Source of the DNA: Neospora caninum Liverpool
Lineage: Eukaryota > Apicomplexa > Conoidasida > Eucoccidiorida > Sarcocystidae
Length of the DNA: 64,000 nt
Assembly (NCBI RefSeq): GCF_000208865.1
Contig: NC_018390.1
Span: 1,102,790 to 1,166,789, forward strand
Direction: 5' to 3'
In this document: piece after piece, positions 1 through 12,954 of the stretch
Layout of the letters: each line of letters begins with the position of its first letter
Position numbering within the stretch: position 1 is the stretch's first letter
Made by a program: the position numbers and the translations under genes
Notes under the pieces: model-generated
What the model was told of the DNA's origin: nothing
The model's input: only the letters and a program-made list of their open reading frames with translations
Databases searched by the model: none

Positions 1-1006
1 TAAGGATACGCAGAATCTATCAGGAGAAGCGCGCGTGCCCTCCTCGCCGTGTTTTGGCCCTGCCTCAAAGCCTGCAGCGACCAGACGCTTTTGACGTTGT
101 ACGAGCTCCCATGTAGTCTCGATTTCCTCAGGGAAGGGCGCTGAAAAACGCTGTGTGGACCATGAACTCCGCGGTAATTGCAATGCCACACACACAGCTA
201 CGCCAAAGGGAATTCCACTGCTCATCGTGTTCGTTCATCGAATGTCTGGAGTCGTCAGTGTCAGTCTCACTGGTTTCTTTACGTTGTCGCTTCTTGGATC
301 TCTGCTGTACACCTGTGTATTCTTGTCTTTTCCTGGGAAATTTGGCGAACCCGAATGCTTCTCACATGGCGAAGGTGGGCAGAGTCGAGGTCTGCAGGGA
401 AATGTATATCTCCTTTGTCCAGCTTGGTTCCTTGCTTCGTTCCACATTTTGTATAAACGGGAGGTCCGTGCCGAACTACTGGCCGTTCGGTAGAAGCTGC
501 CCTCAAATGCAATCGAGTAGCCAGCCTCGATGTACACGGTTCTGAATTCAGACGAGGAACCCGTGTAGCTCAACGGTGATCTCAGGAACTTACTTGAGAA
601 ATCCTCAGCAGACAGCTTGAAAGTAAAACATGGGACAACTGTTTGCTTGGGTATCGTAATCCTTGTTTAATGTGCAAGCGAGAATTCTCATATCCACAGG
701 TGGAAATCGCTTGGTGCTATTCCGGTGAGAATCTTGTGCTTTCCCATGGCACACTACGCAGGTCAAAGTGAAGAGAACAACTTCATTGGGGGAAGCAAAC
801 TAGCGTAAGACAGACGAACCTGCTTTGCTCTAATGCGGTAGTCATGGTTTCTTGAAAGTAGCAGGACAGGGGAAGTCACGTAAAGCGTGTCGAAGACGGG
901 GAGGGGCGCGCTCGTGAGTCTCACTACCATATCGACAAACACAAAAAAACTGGCGGGATCGTAGATGAGACAATGAACTAGAGCGGTACGCCTCAGCGCA
1001 AGGCAG
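1..1006 (-). CDS. Unidentified minus-strand gene, 3' part only, runs off the left edge
   Basis: I do not recognise the family. The clearest exon is 820-1006 on the minus strand: it follows an acceptor (CAACAG), stays open for 62 codons and ends at AAGCAG|GTTCGT. It contains the hydrophobic stretch DMVVRLTSAPLPVFDTLYVT. A second open stretch lies below about 645 and reads without a stop down to 235, including SSEFRTVYIEAGYSIAFEGS; its 3' boundary is unclear. A third candidate exon, 1-126, follows an acceptor CCCTGAG and is open in two frames to the window edge, so its frame cannot be fixed. Phases between the three were not fully reconciled. The 5' exons should lie between 1007 and roughly 2100. 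The segments read like real protein, but the model is partial. Confidence 0.42.
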
Positions 1007-3151
1007 CTGTTGCGCTTTCCATTTACCCAAGCTGACTAAAGATTGCGGAAGAACTAAGAAAGCCCGATTACAGCTGCCTGCTCCGCGCAGGATCTCTTTT
1101 CCTTTTTTACCGGCCTATTAAAAGAAAGTGGGTAACAGAGCATTCCACATGACAGGAAGACACAACCTCCCAGTGTAGCTGCAAAAAGGCAAGAGGTACA
1201 AATCACACATATGTGTATGTTTATTCATCTGTCCATATTTACAGGTGTACACAAACTAGGATGATGCCGGGGTGAGGGATTGAATGTCCTCCGTACGTTA
1301 GTGAAGAAATCTGGTGTCTGCCAACTTGCCTGTTTATTGAGCGTCATCGCGTCTGTTCAAAATGTTCCAAGACTGCGATATCAATGAACGTAAACAGACT
1401 CACATTTAGGGATAAATCCATCGAAGTGTTTCGTGTTCTACCACTTCAACTGGGCGTAGATGAAGCACGAAACGCACACCAATTCTATCGCAGGAGGTTT
1501 CGCCTCTCAAAGACTGCGTCTCGACGTTTGTAGGACACTACTTCTGCTGTAAAATGAACTCCAATTTTGCCGCGCGAAGACATGAAAAGGCCAGTGCACC
1601 AGTTTGCTGTTTATTCGTCAGGAAAGGGTGTCGTTTGCTGATGTGTTTCGATAGAACCTTGGATATCTTTGGAGTGTCGTGCGCCCGATTTTGCGTACAG
1701 TTTCTCATTGGCATGATCAACAACTGCTGTCCTTCTTCATTTCCGAGCAGAAAGGTGGAAGGGGCTTTCGAACTTGCAACTGTTGCTCGTGAGCGTTAGA
1801 GATGCGGCAGAGACTGGAAAGGAGACGTTACCTCGGGCTTGAGCTATCAGAAGCCGTTTTCTCCATGAAATGCTACTTCGGTGGAGGCCCAATAGAATGC
1901 AGCACGCTACAGACTGTTGACACAAGATGTATGAGTTCATCGGGTTTTGTAAAATCTGTCTCGCTCTGAGGTGTTTCCTTACTCGACCCCGAAATGCCTC
2001 TCGCCGAAAGACGTTTTCGGTTTTCGAGTGCGGAAAGCTGAACCATATTCTCTGTTAAAGACGATTCCGCCACCTTTTAAAAACTCGTGCTTATACGCCA
2101 AAGAGGCCTGTCCCATACGTATATTTTATGGATATTCACGTATGGACTGTATGTGCATGTGTATGCGACATGTAGACTGGGGGGTCACCGCTTGTGAGTG
2201 TGCCGATACATGCAAGGGTGCCGGATTTTTTTCGCGAGATAACGGGCGCGTGTGCTTTTCCATTGTTGGTTCTCGCTAAACTCGCGCACGCAGCGACATA
2301 AAACGACGAAATGTGTCTGTTCCACATTTCTCTTGTGCGTTTTGCTGCGGCTTTCTCCGTTTCTGTCTGCTCGAAAGACATACATTCCGCTCCTCCGACT
2401 TAAAAATGTGATCATCGATATGTCCTCTGTACACCTCTGTAATGCAGGGGTTTTTTTGAACCCTCAGCGCCGGTCTCTCGTGCTTTTCGGCCCTGCATGT
2501 TCTCCCTGAAATTCGCGTCCCATGGGCGAACTTCCCGCACCCGAATCAGTCGAAGCCGAGCTCGTTTCTTCGATTTTTGGGAAGGCCTCTGGTCGCCGAA
2601 CTGTCTGTGCGGGTCTTGCTGTTGTTTCGCCTCTTGTTCCTGTCCTGTCCACACAGGAAGCCACGATCCGTTCTTTCCATATTTTCTGGCGGTCCGTGTT
2701 TTCCTTCGTAGTTCCCTCCCGTCTCAAAGTCGCTTTTGCCTGGCCTTTCCACCGCCTGCGAGTGCTTGGCGGGCATGCTTGTTCCACTCTCCGCGCTGCG
2801 TCGCTCACGGGGGCAGTGAGCACCGGTGTTCCCTGTCCATCGTTCGTTCTCTGACTCCCAACTGGGCTTGACGCCTCGGACTACAGGATTCCGAAAAAGT
2901 TCGCAGAGACTGCCCGACCCAATCGCCCGCGTAGGTGCTGGGTCTCGACAGGACCGGGCGGCTCACACGTTTTGTTTCTTTGTCCCTCAAGCATGCGGAG
3001 GAACGAACCAGATCCGCTCAGTCTGCCGCTTTCTCCATACAGAAGCGAACCGACCTGTGGTCTGTCCGTTTCAGGTGCGCTGCCCGCCGTCTCCAAAGCG
3101 GCACAATAGGAAACCCGACGCGCCGCGAGCTCGCGAACGGCCTGCGCAGCA
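1007..3151. other. Intergenic region with a pyrimidine-rich leader for the plus-strand gene
   Basis: No gene is firmly supported here. From about 2280 to 3150 the plus strand is rich in C and T runs, as is usual just before start codons in this window, so it is probably the promoter and 5' leader of the gene starting at 3152. On the minus strand, 1873-2073 is open for 66 codons (contains ENMVQLSALENRKRLSARGI), and a short ATG-led stretch near 1886 ends at a donor-like AG|GTAACG. Either could be a 5' exon of the minus-strand gene at the left edge, but I could not link them by phase. Confidence 0.3.
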
Positions 3152-6100
3152 ATGCCAGCAGGAGCGCCGGCGCGCGGGACGTTTCCAGAACGTGGCGAAA
3201 GTGAGGCCGCTCCATACACGGAAGACTTGAACCTTTCCGTGGATGTCGGTCAGACGCCGTGCGAAACCTTCGGCGAACCGTTCCCTGCTCACTTTGCTTC
3301 CCTGCGCGAGCAAATGCCCGCTGGAAACTCCCCTCCAGGCCGTGCGCTCTCGCAGCTTCGCCAGGAGATGGAGCAGTTCGAGGGAGAAACGCGGAACTCA
3401 AGCATCCCCGGGCAAATGCGCCCGGGGGACCAGGGGGAAAACGAAACGACCGCACCGGCGGGACCAGCCAGAACACCGCCCGTCGACAAACGCGGCGCAG
3501 AGGCTACCATCTACCGCCTTACTGTTCAGAGAATCGTCGGTGCGTAAAAACCGAGAATGACTGCTGCGTTCAGCGCTCAGACGTTCCTAGGCTGATGCCC
3601 GCGACACAGCCCCCCCCCCCCTGCAGGCCTCGCATCCAGCGCGAGAACGCGACTCATGCCAAAAGCACTCTTTTATCGGGCGTGCATCGCACCACACAAT
3701 GTGTCGGCGACTCCGTATATCTCTGCCGGTGGCCTTTGCGCGTGTGTCGCCGCGGTTCGCCGCACCTCGCGTCGCCAGACACCTGTCGATACACCTGCCG
3801 ATGTGTTTTTGTGTGTTTGCGTTCCGTAGATTTCGTCAACATCTACTACTCAGTCAAGGTCTCAGTCGCTCCGTCTTTGGGTTCGAAAGACGCGAAAGCT
3901 GCTGCAGGGAGAGACGGCGAGAAAGGCGCAGAGGGGTCCTCGTTCGCCTCTCCGTCCGCGTCCTCGCCGGACAGCACTCCGAGAAGTTCGTCTGCCGCGC
4001 CACAGAACGGGAAGCCGCCGTGTGCCTGCCGCTGCGCATGCTGCTCGAACAGCTCCGGCGCCGAGGGCGGGTTTGGACTGTCTCACGCGCACGCGCGGCA
4101 GAAAGGAGGCTCGAAACCTGTTGAGGTACCTCAGGAAGGCATCGACGTACTGAAGGAAATCGCGCGCACTGGGCAGTGCCGCTACCCGTGGAGCATCGTC
4201 AAGATGGTCATCGCAGCGAAGATGGAACACGTGCGTAGGATAAAACGCGCTTGCAGACTCTTCCTTCCGACTCTCAATCGGAAGAATTGCGACGACCTGC
4301 GTTTCAGTCTCCTTCGACACGTCGCCACTCGCCTACCGGGGTGGAGGGTGCCGATGCCATTCTACGGGATGGGGGGATACTGTATGTTGAAGTATATATA
4401 TATATATATATGTATGTGTAAATGTGTATGTGTGTATGTGTATGTGTGCTGCATGTGGGAAGGGTAATTGTTTTGTTGAAAAGGCACTGCGTGTGCGCTT
4501 TCTCGTGTTCCGTCGTTGCCTTGACCGAAAGCCCTGTGGTTCTGTGGAGACTTTCCGGTCGTTGCGCTCTTCAGCTTTTCACGGACTTGGCCGAGAGCAG
4601 AGTGAAGCGGCGACTTGCCTTCGACTGGACGACTGCGAGGAATCTCTGCTGCTACCAAGTCATGCAACTCCGCAGGTAAAGGAGCACACGACAGCGCGAC
4701 CGAAAGACCAAGAGAAAAAGCGAGGGGAAGAAAAGGGAGCGGGGAAGAGAGACAGGATCCGACGTCAGCGGCGTAGAGGAACGGAAGAGGGAGACCCGAG
4801 GCACAGCAATGGAGAGGCGAGAACGAGAGGACACACCCTTTCGCTTTTCCTTCCTGCAGACCCCCGGTGACTGTGCAGCGCCTCTGCGAAGTGCTTCTGC
4901 GACCAATGTGTGCAAACACGGAAAAACTCTTCTTTGCGATTCGAAAGGTGCGGACTCGAAGCTGAATTCACCAAGATGTGACTCACCGGCGTTCACTGCA
5001 CATACATATCGATCTAGAGGGAGATACTGCCCCATCTGTCTACCGTGCACGTATGGTTCTCTCGCCACGCATCTCGATCGATATCGTTTCACCAGTATGT
5101 GAGAGGCACAGTGCGAAGAGTAGCATCCTTCCGGTGTCGCAACTCGCTCTCTGCTGCTCGCATATGTGTGTATCTGTCGATCACGCCGTCTCTATCATAC
5201 GGTTTTAGATCGGCTGGTACAGAATATCAAACCTCATCCACTCATTAACTGCGTTAAATACTACAGGGTTGAACTGTGGGTTCGTTTCAACGCCCACGGC
5301 AGAGCGATGCAGGAAGGCCGTCTCTGGTAGTCGCAGCGAGGACACTGCGTTGCTCCAGACGCGCTGAGCTCTGCTGCGCGTCTCCTGTTTTGTGTTCGGA
5401 GAGAAGAGAGGAAGGCGGTCGGTGCGCGTCGCGTCGCCTCTCGATCTTGCGCTTGCCTCTGCGCGATGCGTCTTTTCAGCTTCTGCTCGTGCGAGGGTGC
5501 CTGTATGAGCCGGTGGAGATTCCCGCCTTCGTTCAACTGTCCTCCATTCCCGGGCTTCGCTACGCAGAAATGGTAACAGACGACGAAAGAGAAACGTGTT
5601 CAGAGTCACTGCACAGTGCCCCGATTCCCTCCATTCGAGGAGGTTCACGGCGATGCGATGGAGAACACGAGAGTTTCGTTGATGTTTATCTTGCCGTGTG
5701 GGCACTCCAACGCACACTTCTTGTGTTGCACAGCCTCAGCTCCAGTGAAGTGGAGGCAGACACACACACACACACACACTCCCGCTAGGTGTTTTCCACT
5801 GGGCGATGTCTCTCTTTCCGGAGGCCCTCTTCACGCGTTTGAGGACTCTATATTTCAAAAAGCCGTCACACATCTGTGTAGTTGCAAACCTCGTGTCCAC
5901 ACCTGTTTGTACACAAAAGTGCAGATCCTCACATATAAAGAGACAGACATGGACCTACACCCGTACGTGGTTTTTGTGTATATGCATATGGGGTGTATGT
6001 CCATTTTTTCAACAGAAAGTGGCTGTAATACGTGTGTGTTCGTCCTTTTTTTCTCACTCTGTCTCCGTGTTGGTTTCGTCGTTTGGCCGCCCACATATGC

Positions 6101-7627
6101 GTGGCGTGTTTTCGCGCCGTGAATGTGCACTTTCTCTTGTGGATTCCCCCGCTGCGTTCTCCACCCCAGAAAGCGTCCGATCTCGCAGCGCCGTCGTTCT
6201 GGGTGCGTAATCCGCGGATAGGTCTGTATGCTCGGCGAGCGTGCGAGGGCGCTCGCGCGGCGAGTTCAGCGAGCGGGTGCCTGCGCGGCAACACGCCGAG
6301 CCACGAGGACGGCGCGAGTGCCGGGGACGCACTTGAGGCTTCGGGGCATCGCCTGCCTGGCCGTTCAGACGCGCGAGTGGAGGGCGACGCAGCGCTCGAC
6401 TCGAAGAACGCGACTGCGTGCTGTAGCTCCTGTTGCTGCTGTCGCGACTGGATGGCGGACATCGACGACGGCGAGCGGCCGTCGCCTTCGCGCGACGAGG
6501 CGAGGAGACCCTCGGAGAGGCCGAGCGACGGCGAGGGGAGTTCCTGGGAGCGGGGAGTCGAGGCGCTCTCGAACGTGCGTCGAGGGTCCAAAGACAGCGA
6601 ACCTCACGAGGAGTCGGCGGACCCGTCGTCGCCCTCGTTTTCCCTGCAGGCGCAGACAGAGCAGTGCGAGGCCGAGGAAGGAGACAGAGAAGACGGAGAC
6701 GAGAGAGCAGAGAGGAGTGGAGAGGAAGAGATGGACGGAGAAGACGGTGGAGGCGATGAACCTGCCAGGGGAAATGCGGGCGCTGGGAGCGAAGGGCGCT
6801 CAGATGCGATCTGGACTCCGTCTGCCGAGGCGGCGCGGAGTCCGGAGACGCAGCTTTCGCTCGCCTCGGAGCGCCAAGGCGACGAGACGTCTTCGGTTCG
6901 AGGACCTGACGCGCAGGCAGCCTCGGAAGAGAGTGAGGAGGAGGGAGGCGCTGCGCGCGAAGAGACAGTGGGAGCGGAGTCGGAGGCCTCGGGAGAAGCA
7001 GAGACTCCGTGGGGCACGAAGAAACGAGACAGCTCTCTCGCCTTGGGCTCGGGTTCCCCTCAAGAAGCGCGCGACTACGAGAAGGGAAAGGAGAGCGGCA
7101 GCCATTTGGAAGAAAACGCGTCGTCGGGAGGCGCAGAAGGGGGGGAAGGCCGAAACGAAGGCAAGGCGAAGAAGCAGAAGCTGATTGATGACGGAACTTG
7201 CGAAGACGCGGCGCAAGCGCTGTCTCACGTGAGCATCAGAGACACCGTCTCTTCTCTCGCGGAGGGTTCAGTGGAGGGAGACCATCCAGTTCCATCGCGG
7301 GCAGAGGGAGAGAGCGAGTCCGACGCGCGCGAGGCGCCTGGAGCCGAGACTTTCGGCGAGGTGACTGTGGACGGAGAGGATGGATCTGCGTCGAGTTCCC
7401 TGTTGGAGAAGAGTGAGAACGGCGAGAGACGGGGCGGGGGTCGAGGGAAGAGGCCGGGGAGAGAGCGCGCTAGCGAAGACGGAAAGAAGGACGCGAGTGA
7501 AACACGCGGGAAGCGCAAAGAAGAGAATGGAGAAACCGTGGAGCACGAACCTCACGAGGACCGGCGGCCCGTCAAACACGCAAGGTGTGAAGATTCTCGC
7601 AGCCCCCCAAACGAGAAAAACGCCTGA
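3152..7627 (+). CDS. Acidic-tailed protein, possibly a PPP4R2-like phosphatase-4 regulatory subunit
   Basis: Proposed exons: 3152-3539, 3830-4230, 4575-4675, 5267-5326, 5480-5572 and 6170-7627. Phases agree from exon 1 to 4 and from 5 to 6; the exon 4 to 5 junction is out of phase by my reading, so one boundary is wrong. The start ATG at 3152 follows a pyrimidine-rich leader. Exon 2 ends in a helical stretch LKEIARTGQCRYPWSIVKMV, which resembles the opening helices of PPP4R2, where a similar spacing of TG, W and a Lys-rich helix is found. The last exon encodes about 486 residues dominated by Glu, Asp, Ser, Arg and Gly, ending in a Lys/Arg-rich segment; PPP4R2 proteins also carry a long acidic C-terminal tail. 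The second half of the PPP4R2 core is not obvious, so the family call is weak, while the gene itself is well supported. Confidence 0.6.
4393..4448. repeat. (TA)n followed by (GT/GTAT)n microsatellite in intron 3
   Basis: About nine TA units at 4393-4411 run into a TGTATG/TGTGTATG stretch. It lies in the intron between the exons ending at 4230 and starting at 4575. Length polymorphism between strains is expected for such tracts. Confidence 0.85.
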
Positions 7628-10304
7628 GAAAGTGCACAAAAAAGGAAACTGCAGAGGAACTCGTGTTTCTCCGTCGCATCTCTACTGTGAACGTTTTTTG
7701 TATATGCCTGACTGGCATCGACCTACTCGCAAGATCAATGCATCGCGGCCGCACTGCGGGGGCGACGGCGACGTCGCTTCATATATGTGTAGAGCTGTGG
7801 ATCGGATTCCGACACACGCATGTTTCCGTTTCTGTAGAGATGGCAGACGGCGCGTGCATCTATTCTTCGGACGCGGCATACGCGGGAGGGGCTGTGGAAA
7901 GCCTAGTCAAGGAGACTGGAGAGACTCTTCTCAAGCTGTCTCCTGAGTAGCGGGAAACCACGTGCTTGCCGAAAGAACGGAAATCTCCTTTCCGGAAACG
8001 GATGGACGTTCAGTTTGTGCTGCACAGGTCTTCCAAGAGCGAAATAGAGAGAGAGACGAAACAGAGTGAGAGACACAAAGAGACAACCATAGAAAGAGAT
8101 TCAGGGAGACAAAGAGAGGAATGCGGTGAGAGAAAGAGGGGTGAGGCGTATGGGCGTGGAGTTTTTCGGCGCGCTCTCGTTCGAAGGGAGGGAAAAATCG
8201 AAGGATCATGACCAAACAGATGTCACTGAGGACACAATCTAGCCGGGAAACAGGATGCATCCGTGCATATTGCCTGTATCTGAGGAAGAAAGAACGGCGT
8301 CTTTCGCTGTACAAAAAAAAGAGTAGAGATGAGTCAAGAGGGCTCTGCCTATCTGCTTGTGTCACCGTATAACATATACTGCCTCTTCCTCGGTATTGAT
8401 CCGTCTACGTCTGCTCAAGTCTCTATAGCTGCGTCTACCCAAAACCCCTCTGTCTAGCTATATAGATATCTCTAGCTTTACAGATATAGGTGCACGTACC
8501 CCTTCATAGCATTATATCTATCTTATCTATATGCATATATAACTGTCTGTTTGAGCTCTACTCTTTACCACCAGACACAAAATTACACGCATGTGCACTT
8601 CTGTATATAGTTGCGGATAATAATTATCGATATATGCATAGATGCACATATATGAACATACACTAGAGCTCGTTTTAAAGGCAGAGAGAGTCAAACGGTC
8701 GCATGCAGTCTTGAGACAACTGCAGTCGACGCGCAGATGGATAGAAATTCGGAAGTCATCATGTTGTTCTCGTCTTTCTCTCACGTTTCGATGGATCCTG
8801 AGATCCTGGAAATAAGTATGAGCGTCGAACAAGGTTTTGAACACGACAGGAGCAAGGGACACACGTTCATAAGCTTCACAAAGCCGTTACCATTTTCCAC
8901 AGAGGGACTTCCCAAGAGCTGCAGATAGACCGGTATGCACCCTCTATGCAAATGGCTGGGTTGTGTTCGGGAAAAAACCTCAAAAAGTGGGTTTTCATCG
9001 ACGTTTACATTTGGCGAGCTACAGATGGGTGCACGACTCTCAATCGCGCTGGCGTCGTAAATACACAAATATTTATATGCAGATTTGCATGCAGATACAT
9101 CGAAATATGCTTCTAATGAACATTTGTGCATATATGTGGCGAGACTTGTGAGCAGCCGTGGGAAGGAATTTAGGAATGGGGCCCTTTGTAGCAGGACTGC
9201 GTCTCGCCAAAACTAGAGGGACATGCGGCACGGAGGTTATCTGCGGATACACCTCAAAAGCATTCTTTATATGAGTATGCTCTCGGTTACCCTTCTGTTG
9301 CAGATCCCGCTTTACCCTTTTGTTTTCGCACAGCGCTTCCCACCTCTTCTCTCAATTTCAAGATAGACTCGGGCGCATGCATAGAGTGAGACGAGAGAAG
9401 GTACTGGTACACCCAAAAACTCCAGCAGGCGCATGTATAGATCGCTGTAGATCCCCGATGGTTGGTCTTCGTTTCCGCCTTTTCATTGCTCTTGGCCTGG
9501 CTCCAGATATTTGCGCTGTTTCCTGGGGTTTTTTGAGGACGATCTTGGGGTCGTGTGTCTCAGATCTGTTGTCTCAAGGAACCGCCGCGTTTCCGTGTTT
9601 TCGTATGACGCGGATTGAGGCCCCTTCAATCCAGAATTGGCTGTTACAGAGAAAGACGCAAACGAAGAAGTGTGAAGATGCTTTTACCTTTCACCTCAGA
9701 TTTCCGCGCCTTTGTTTTTCTAGCGCGGTCGCTTTCGAGTAGATATCCGTGCACGAATCTCCACTTTTCGTCTTGAAACGCGGTGCCGTTCTTTTCTCTC
9801 TGAGAAATGGGAAAGGCACAAAAGCGATGTAACTCGAGCGAGGAACTTCGCGCGTGTGCCACTATTCCTCGAAAGTGTCGGGAGCCTCGGCACCGCCAGT
9901 GTCCTGTGTGAGCGGCGACGCCTTGCTGTACTAGCCTTGTGGCCTACATTTTGTTGTCATCGCAAATCGATGTTCTGCTCAGAGGCTTCTGAAGCCATTT
10001 TCCCTCCCTTTCTTGCGCAACGGAAACGCGAGAGCCGCCGGTGCATCCACAAAGCATACAGATCCAGCACCTAAGCATGTTTACGTCACCATGTGTGTAC
10101 GCCAGCTGATGTGTCTAACGTCGGATAGATGTGTGCGCCCTCCGAAAGGGTTCCGTCCCATCTGTACTCTTCTCTGCCGTTGCGTAGGCCATTCAAAAGC
10201 TTGCGTTGTCCTCTCTTGTGGACCACAGCCACTCTGTTTCATCTTTTTTACGTCCTTTTCTGCTTCCCCTGATTCTTGTCTCTCGTGGGTCTTCGCGGTC
10301 TAAA
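7628..10304. other. Intergenic region, no gene seen
   Basis: This should hold the 3' UTR of the acidic-tailed gene and the promoter and leader of the PEX13 gene. Open frames exist (for example 7663-7950 plus and 7931-8365 minus) but they are low in protein-like character and lack linked splice sites. 8040-8160 is purine-rich on the plus strand (repeated GAGA and AAGAG), and 8400-8700 is AT-rich with short TATA/CTAT runs. I see no RNA gene. Confidence 0.4.
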
Positions 10305-12954
10305 ATGCTGCTCGACACTTCCCAAGTTCCTCCCCCCAAGCCGTGGGAGAGACTGTCAGGGAATGCTCAGGGTGGAAATGTGGAGAGAGGGGTTCTTACA
10401 CAAGTTGAAAGAAGTCAAGGAGACTCGCGAGGGACAGCCCCCTTCTCCTCTTCTGTTTTGACGCCACCAGACCCAACCCAGTCGACTGTAGTGTCTTCGT
10501 TGGGGGCTAGTGAGACAGCTCTCGCTCTAGGGCGCGCTGTAGGCATAGCTAGCGACAGCAGCTCTCATCAGGGATACGATGCTGAATCTCTTAGCAGGAT
10601 TTACAGTAGAGGAACAGCCGTAGACGCATGCAACAGCAACACCAATGCGTATAACTGGAACGCCAGTTACACACAAAGAAGCAGAGAGGATTATGTTGGA
10701 AATCACTATTATACCGCTCCTACGACAGGAAACTACTATGGGAACCTCGGATTTGGAACAACGAATCCTCTCTACGCTTCCTCCTATGGAGCCTACAGAA
10801 ATGGTCGGGAGATCCACACTCAACCTTATTCCCTTCGCTTCTCGTTATGCACACACATCAACAAACGTATACACATATGGTTATAGATCTTTGCCTATCT
10901 ATCTGTAAAGGCGTATATCGGTGTGTGGCACAGTTGTGAATTCAAAGTGTTGCTCCCTTTTCAAGATAGAGTTCTGGTTTCCGAAGTCCCAAGTGTACTG
11001 CTGTGCCATCTGCGTGTGGCGAGCAAAGACCCGCGTTACATATATATACATATATATATATTAATATGTATATTAATTTGTGTGCGTAGTGATCTGTTCT
11101 CACGGTCACTCCCTCCCCGACAGAATCTTTTTGTGTGTGTTCCTCCTGCGTTTGCTCTGTCCAGGCCTCTCGCTTTCGCCATATTCTTCCTCTGCTTTGT
11201 ATTTCCCCTCTTCATCCGTCGGTGGGGCGTCGGGCTCCTCAGCAGCGCCTTTTTCGTATTCCTTTTTGCAGGAGACAGCCGAAGGTCTTGGCCGTGTCTC
11301 TCTGCTTCTGGATCTCAACGGGTGTTTTTTAGACCGGCTGTGTGACCACAGCACGAATTTGATTTTCCGTCTGAATTCGCTCTCGGCCTCCTTCTCCCAG
11401 CTCCGAACCTATCTTTTGTCGACGATGAAATACCGGTGCTCTCGCGCATGTGAAGCTGCCGCGCAACTGAAATCAAAATACCCTTTCTTCGACTTCCAAG
11501 ATTCACTTTCGCCCGCTTCTTGTGCGTCTTCTTCGGTGTGTTCGCTCGGCTCTTCTTCGATTCTGCCGAAGCCGCCTAGCCTTCTTCCGCGGGTTCTTGC
11601 CCACTGCGTTTGCGCAGTCTTGGCCGAGGATTGTTCCGAGAAGCGCCGTCACCCACGTGTTACTTTACTGCGCCTTCTCTCTCGATGCAATTTCGTCGAT
11701 GTCACCACGTTGCAGAAGAAAAAAAAGCAGGAGCGCGCGCGAGAGACGGAGGCGGAGAGCCCTTCGGTCTCTGGTGCTTGCGACACCAGCCTCTGCGCTT
11801 CAGTGACACGCACAGGCAAGGGAAGTCGAAGGGATGTTTCGGCCTCCCGACACACACAAAACTCGCAGAGGGGAAGTGAGGGTCGAAGCCCACGCAGCCG
11901 AAAGGAACTGATGCTCTGGGAATCCGGCCAAAAGTCGAAAAACACCCCGGACGTCGCACCGGAAGTGACCGCAAACTCAGCCACGGAAACCCAGTGGAGA
12001 AGAGACCAAGAAGGAGTGAATCGAGGGACCGCGATCGAGTGGAGTGTCAATTCACAAAGAAATGCAGACAGTCCTATGGGACAAGATCTCGAGGATGCTC
12101 AAGCAGAAACTCGGAAACTCTGGAGAGACCTCCGACGCACAATCGTGGAATTAAGGTACCAGCTGCTCAGGACCAGAAGAAGGGAGATCCTTTTCCGCAA
12201 CTAGTCAAACAGATCCATACATTGAGCTGTGGTAGATATGAACATCTTCATATATGCAAATACACGTGTATTCAAACAAATTCCTATTCACACATGTCTA
12301 TGCATATATATTAGACACTGTGAACAGTTGAAGTCAATTTCAGTAACAGACGCCTCTCTCTTTAGTACAGAGGTTGAGAAGCTCTCGCTTGTGTGCCTAT
12401 TCAAACTCCCTATATATATATATATATATATGTCGTTCCTGGATAGACAGACCGGTACGGGAAGATGCCTTCTATCGGTTCTGGCGGGATTCCGTCACAT
12501 TTCCGCAGTAGGTTTTCTGGCCTAACATGCGTAGCCGGCTGAACCGGCGAGCTATAAATACTCTGTTAGAGAATTGAATGTGGAAAACTGGAAACCTTTG
12601 GTGCTACGTAGGGCAAAGGGACGGGTGAACGCGTCAGCGTCGAGAGATGAGCAGGGGTTTGGCCGTCGGATGCGTGTTTTGTTTTTATTCAGAATCTACG
12701 CCTCCGTCTTTTTCATTCTGTTTTTTCTCCTGACTCGCCGACTAGGCCGTAGCCTTTTCCCCAGTTCCAGTGGGCGAAATCCCTGTGGTTTCCTCGTCTC
12801 AACTCTGTTGACCACGGCACTCCTCGGCGCGACCTTGAGGATCTTTGCATCGCTCAAAGACAAAAAGATCCGACGAAGGCTCAAAGTGGAGGTTCTGCGC
12901 TACTTCAAATGGGCAACACGATCTTCCTCTGTCATCAACACCTCTAAGGTTTAG
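10305..12954 (+). CDS. PEX13: Peroxisomal membrane protein PEX13-like (docking complex), without SH3 domain
   Basis: PEX13 is a peroxisomal membrane protein of the docking complex that receives cargo-loaded PEX5/PEX7. Proposed exons are 10305-10803, 11279-12155 and 12765-12954, giving 521 residues; exon 2 might instead begin at 11272 with a different upstream junction. The N-terminus carries the family hallmark PPPKPWE at residues 9-15, followed by a Tyr/Gly/Asn-rich region (about 110-166), as in other PEX13 proteins. Exon 2 opens with AEGLGRVSLLLDLNGCF, which lines up with the plant PEX13 segment around GRVAMLIDQN and continues as amphipathic helices. Exon 3 adds a hydrophobic helix (FLVSTLLTTALLGATLRIFA) followed by a basic tail. 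No SH3 domain is seen, as in plant PEX13. Open stretches at 13260-13355 and 13380-13530 might be further 3' exons, but no in-phase donor was found. Confidence 0.75.
12411..12431. repeat. (TA)10 microsatellite in PEX13-like intron 2
   Basis: An uninterrupted TA run lies inside the intron between exons ending at 12155 and starting at 12765. Confidence 0.85.

Noticed and set aside
6228..7184. 318-codon plus-strand frame rich in Arg
   Set aside because: It lies entirely inside the acidic-tail exon in another frame; the Glu/Asp-rich frame matches the spliced upstream exons and is the better choice.
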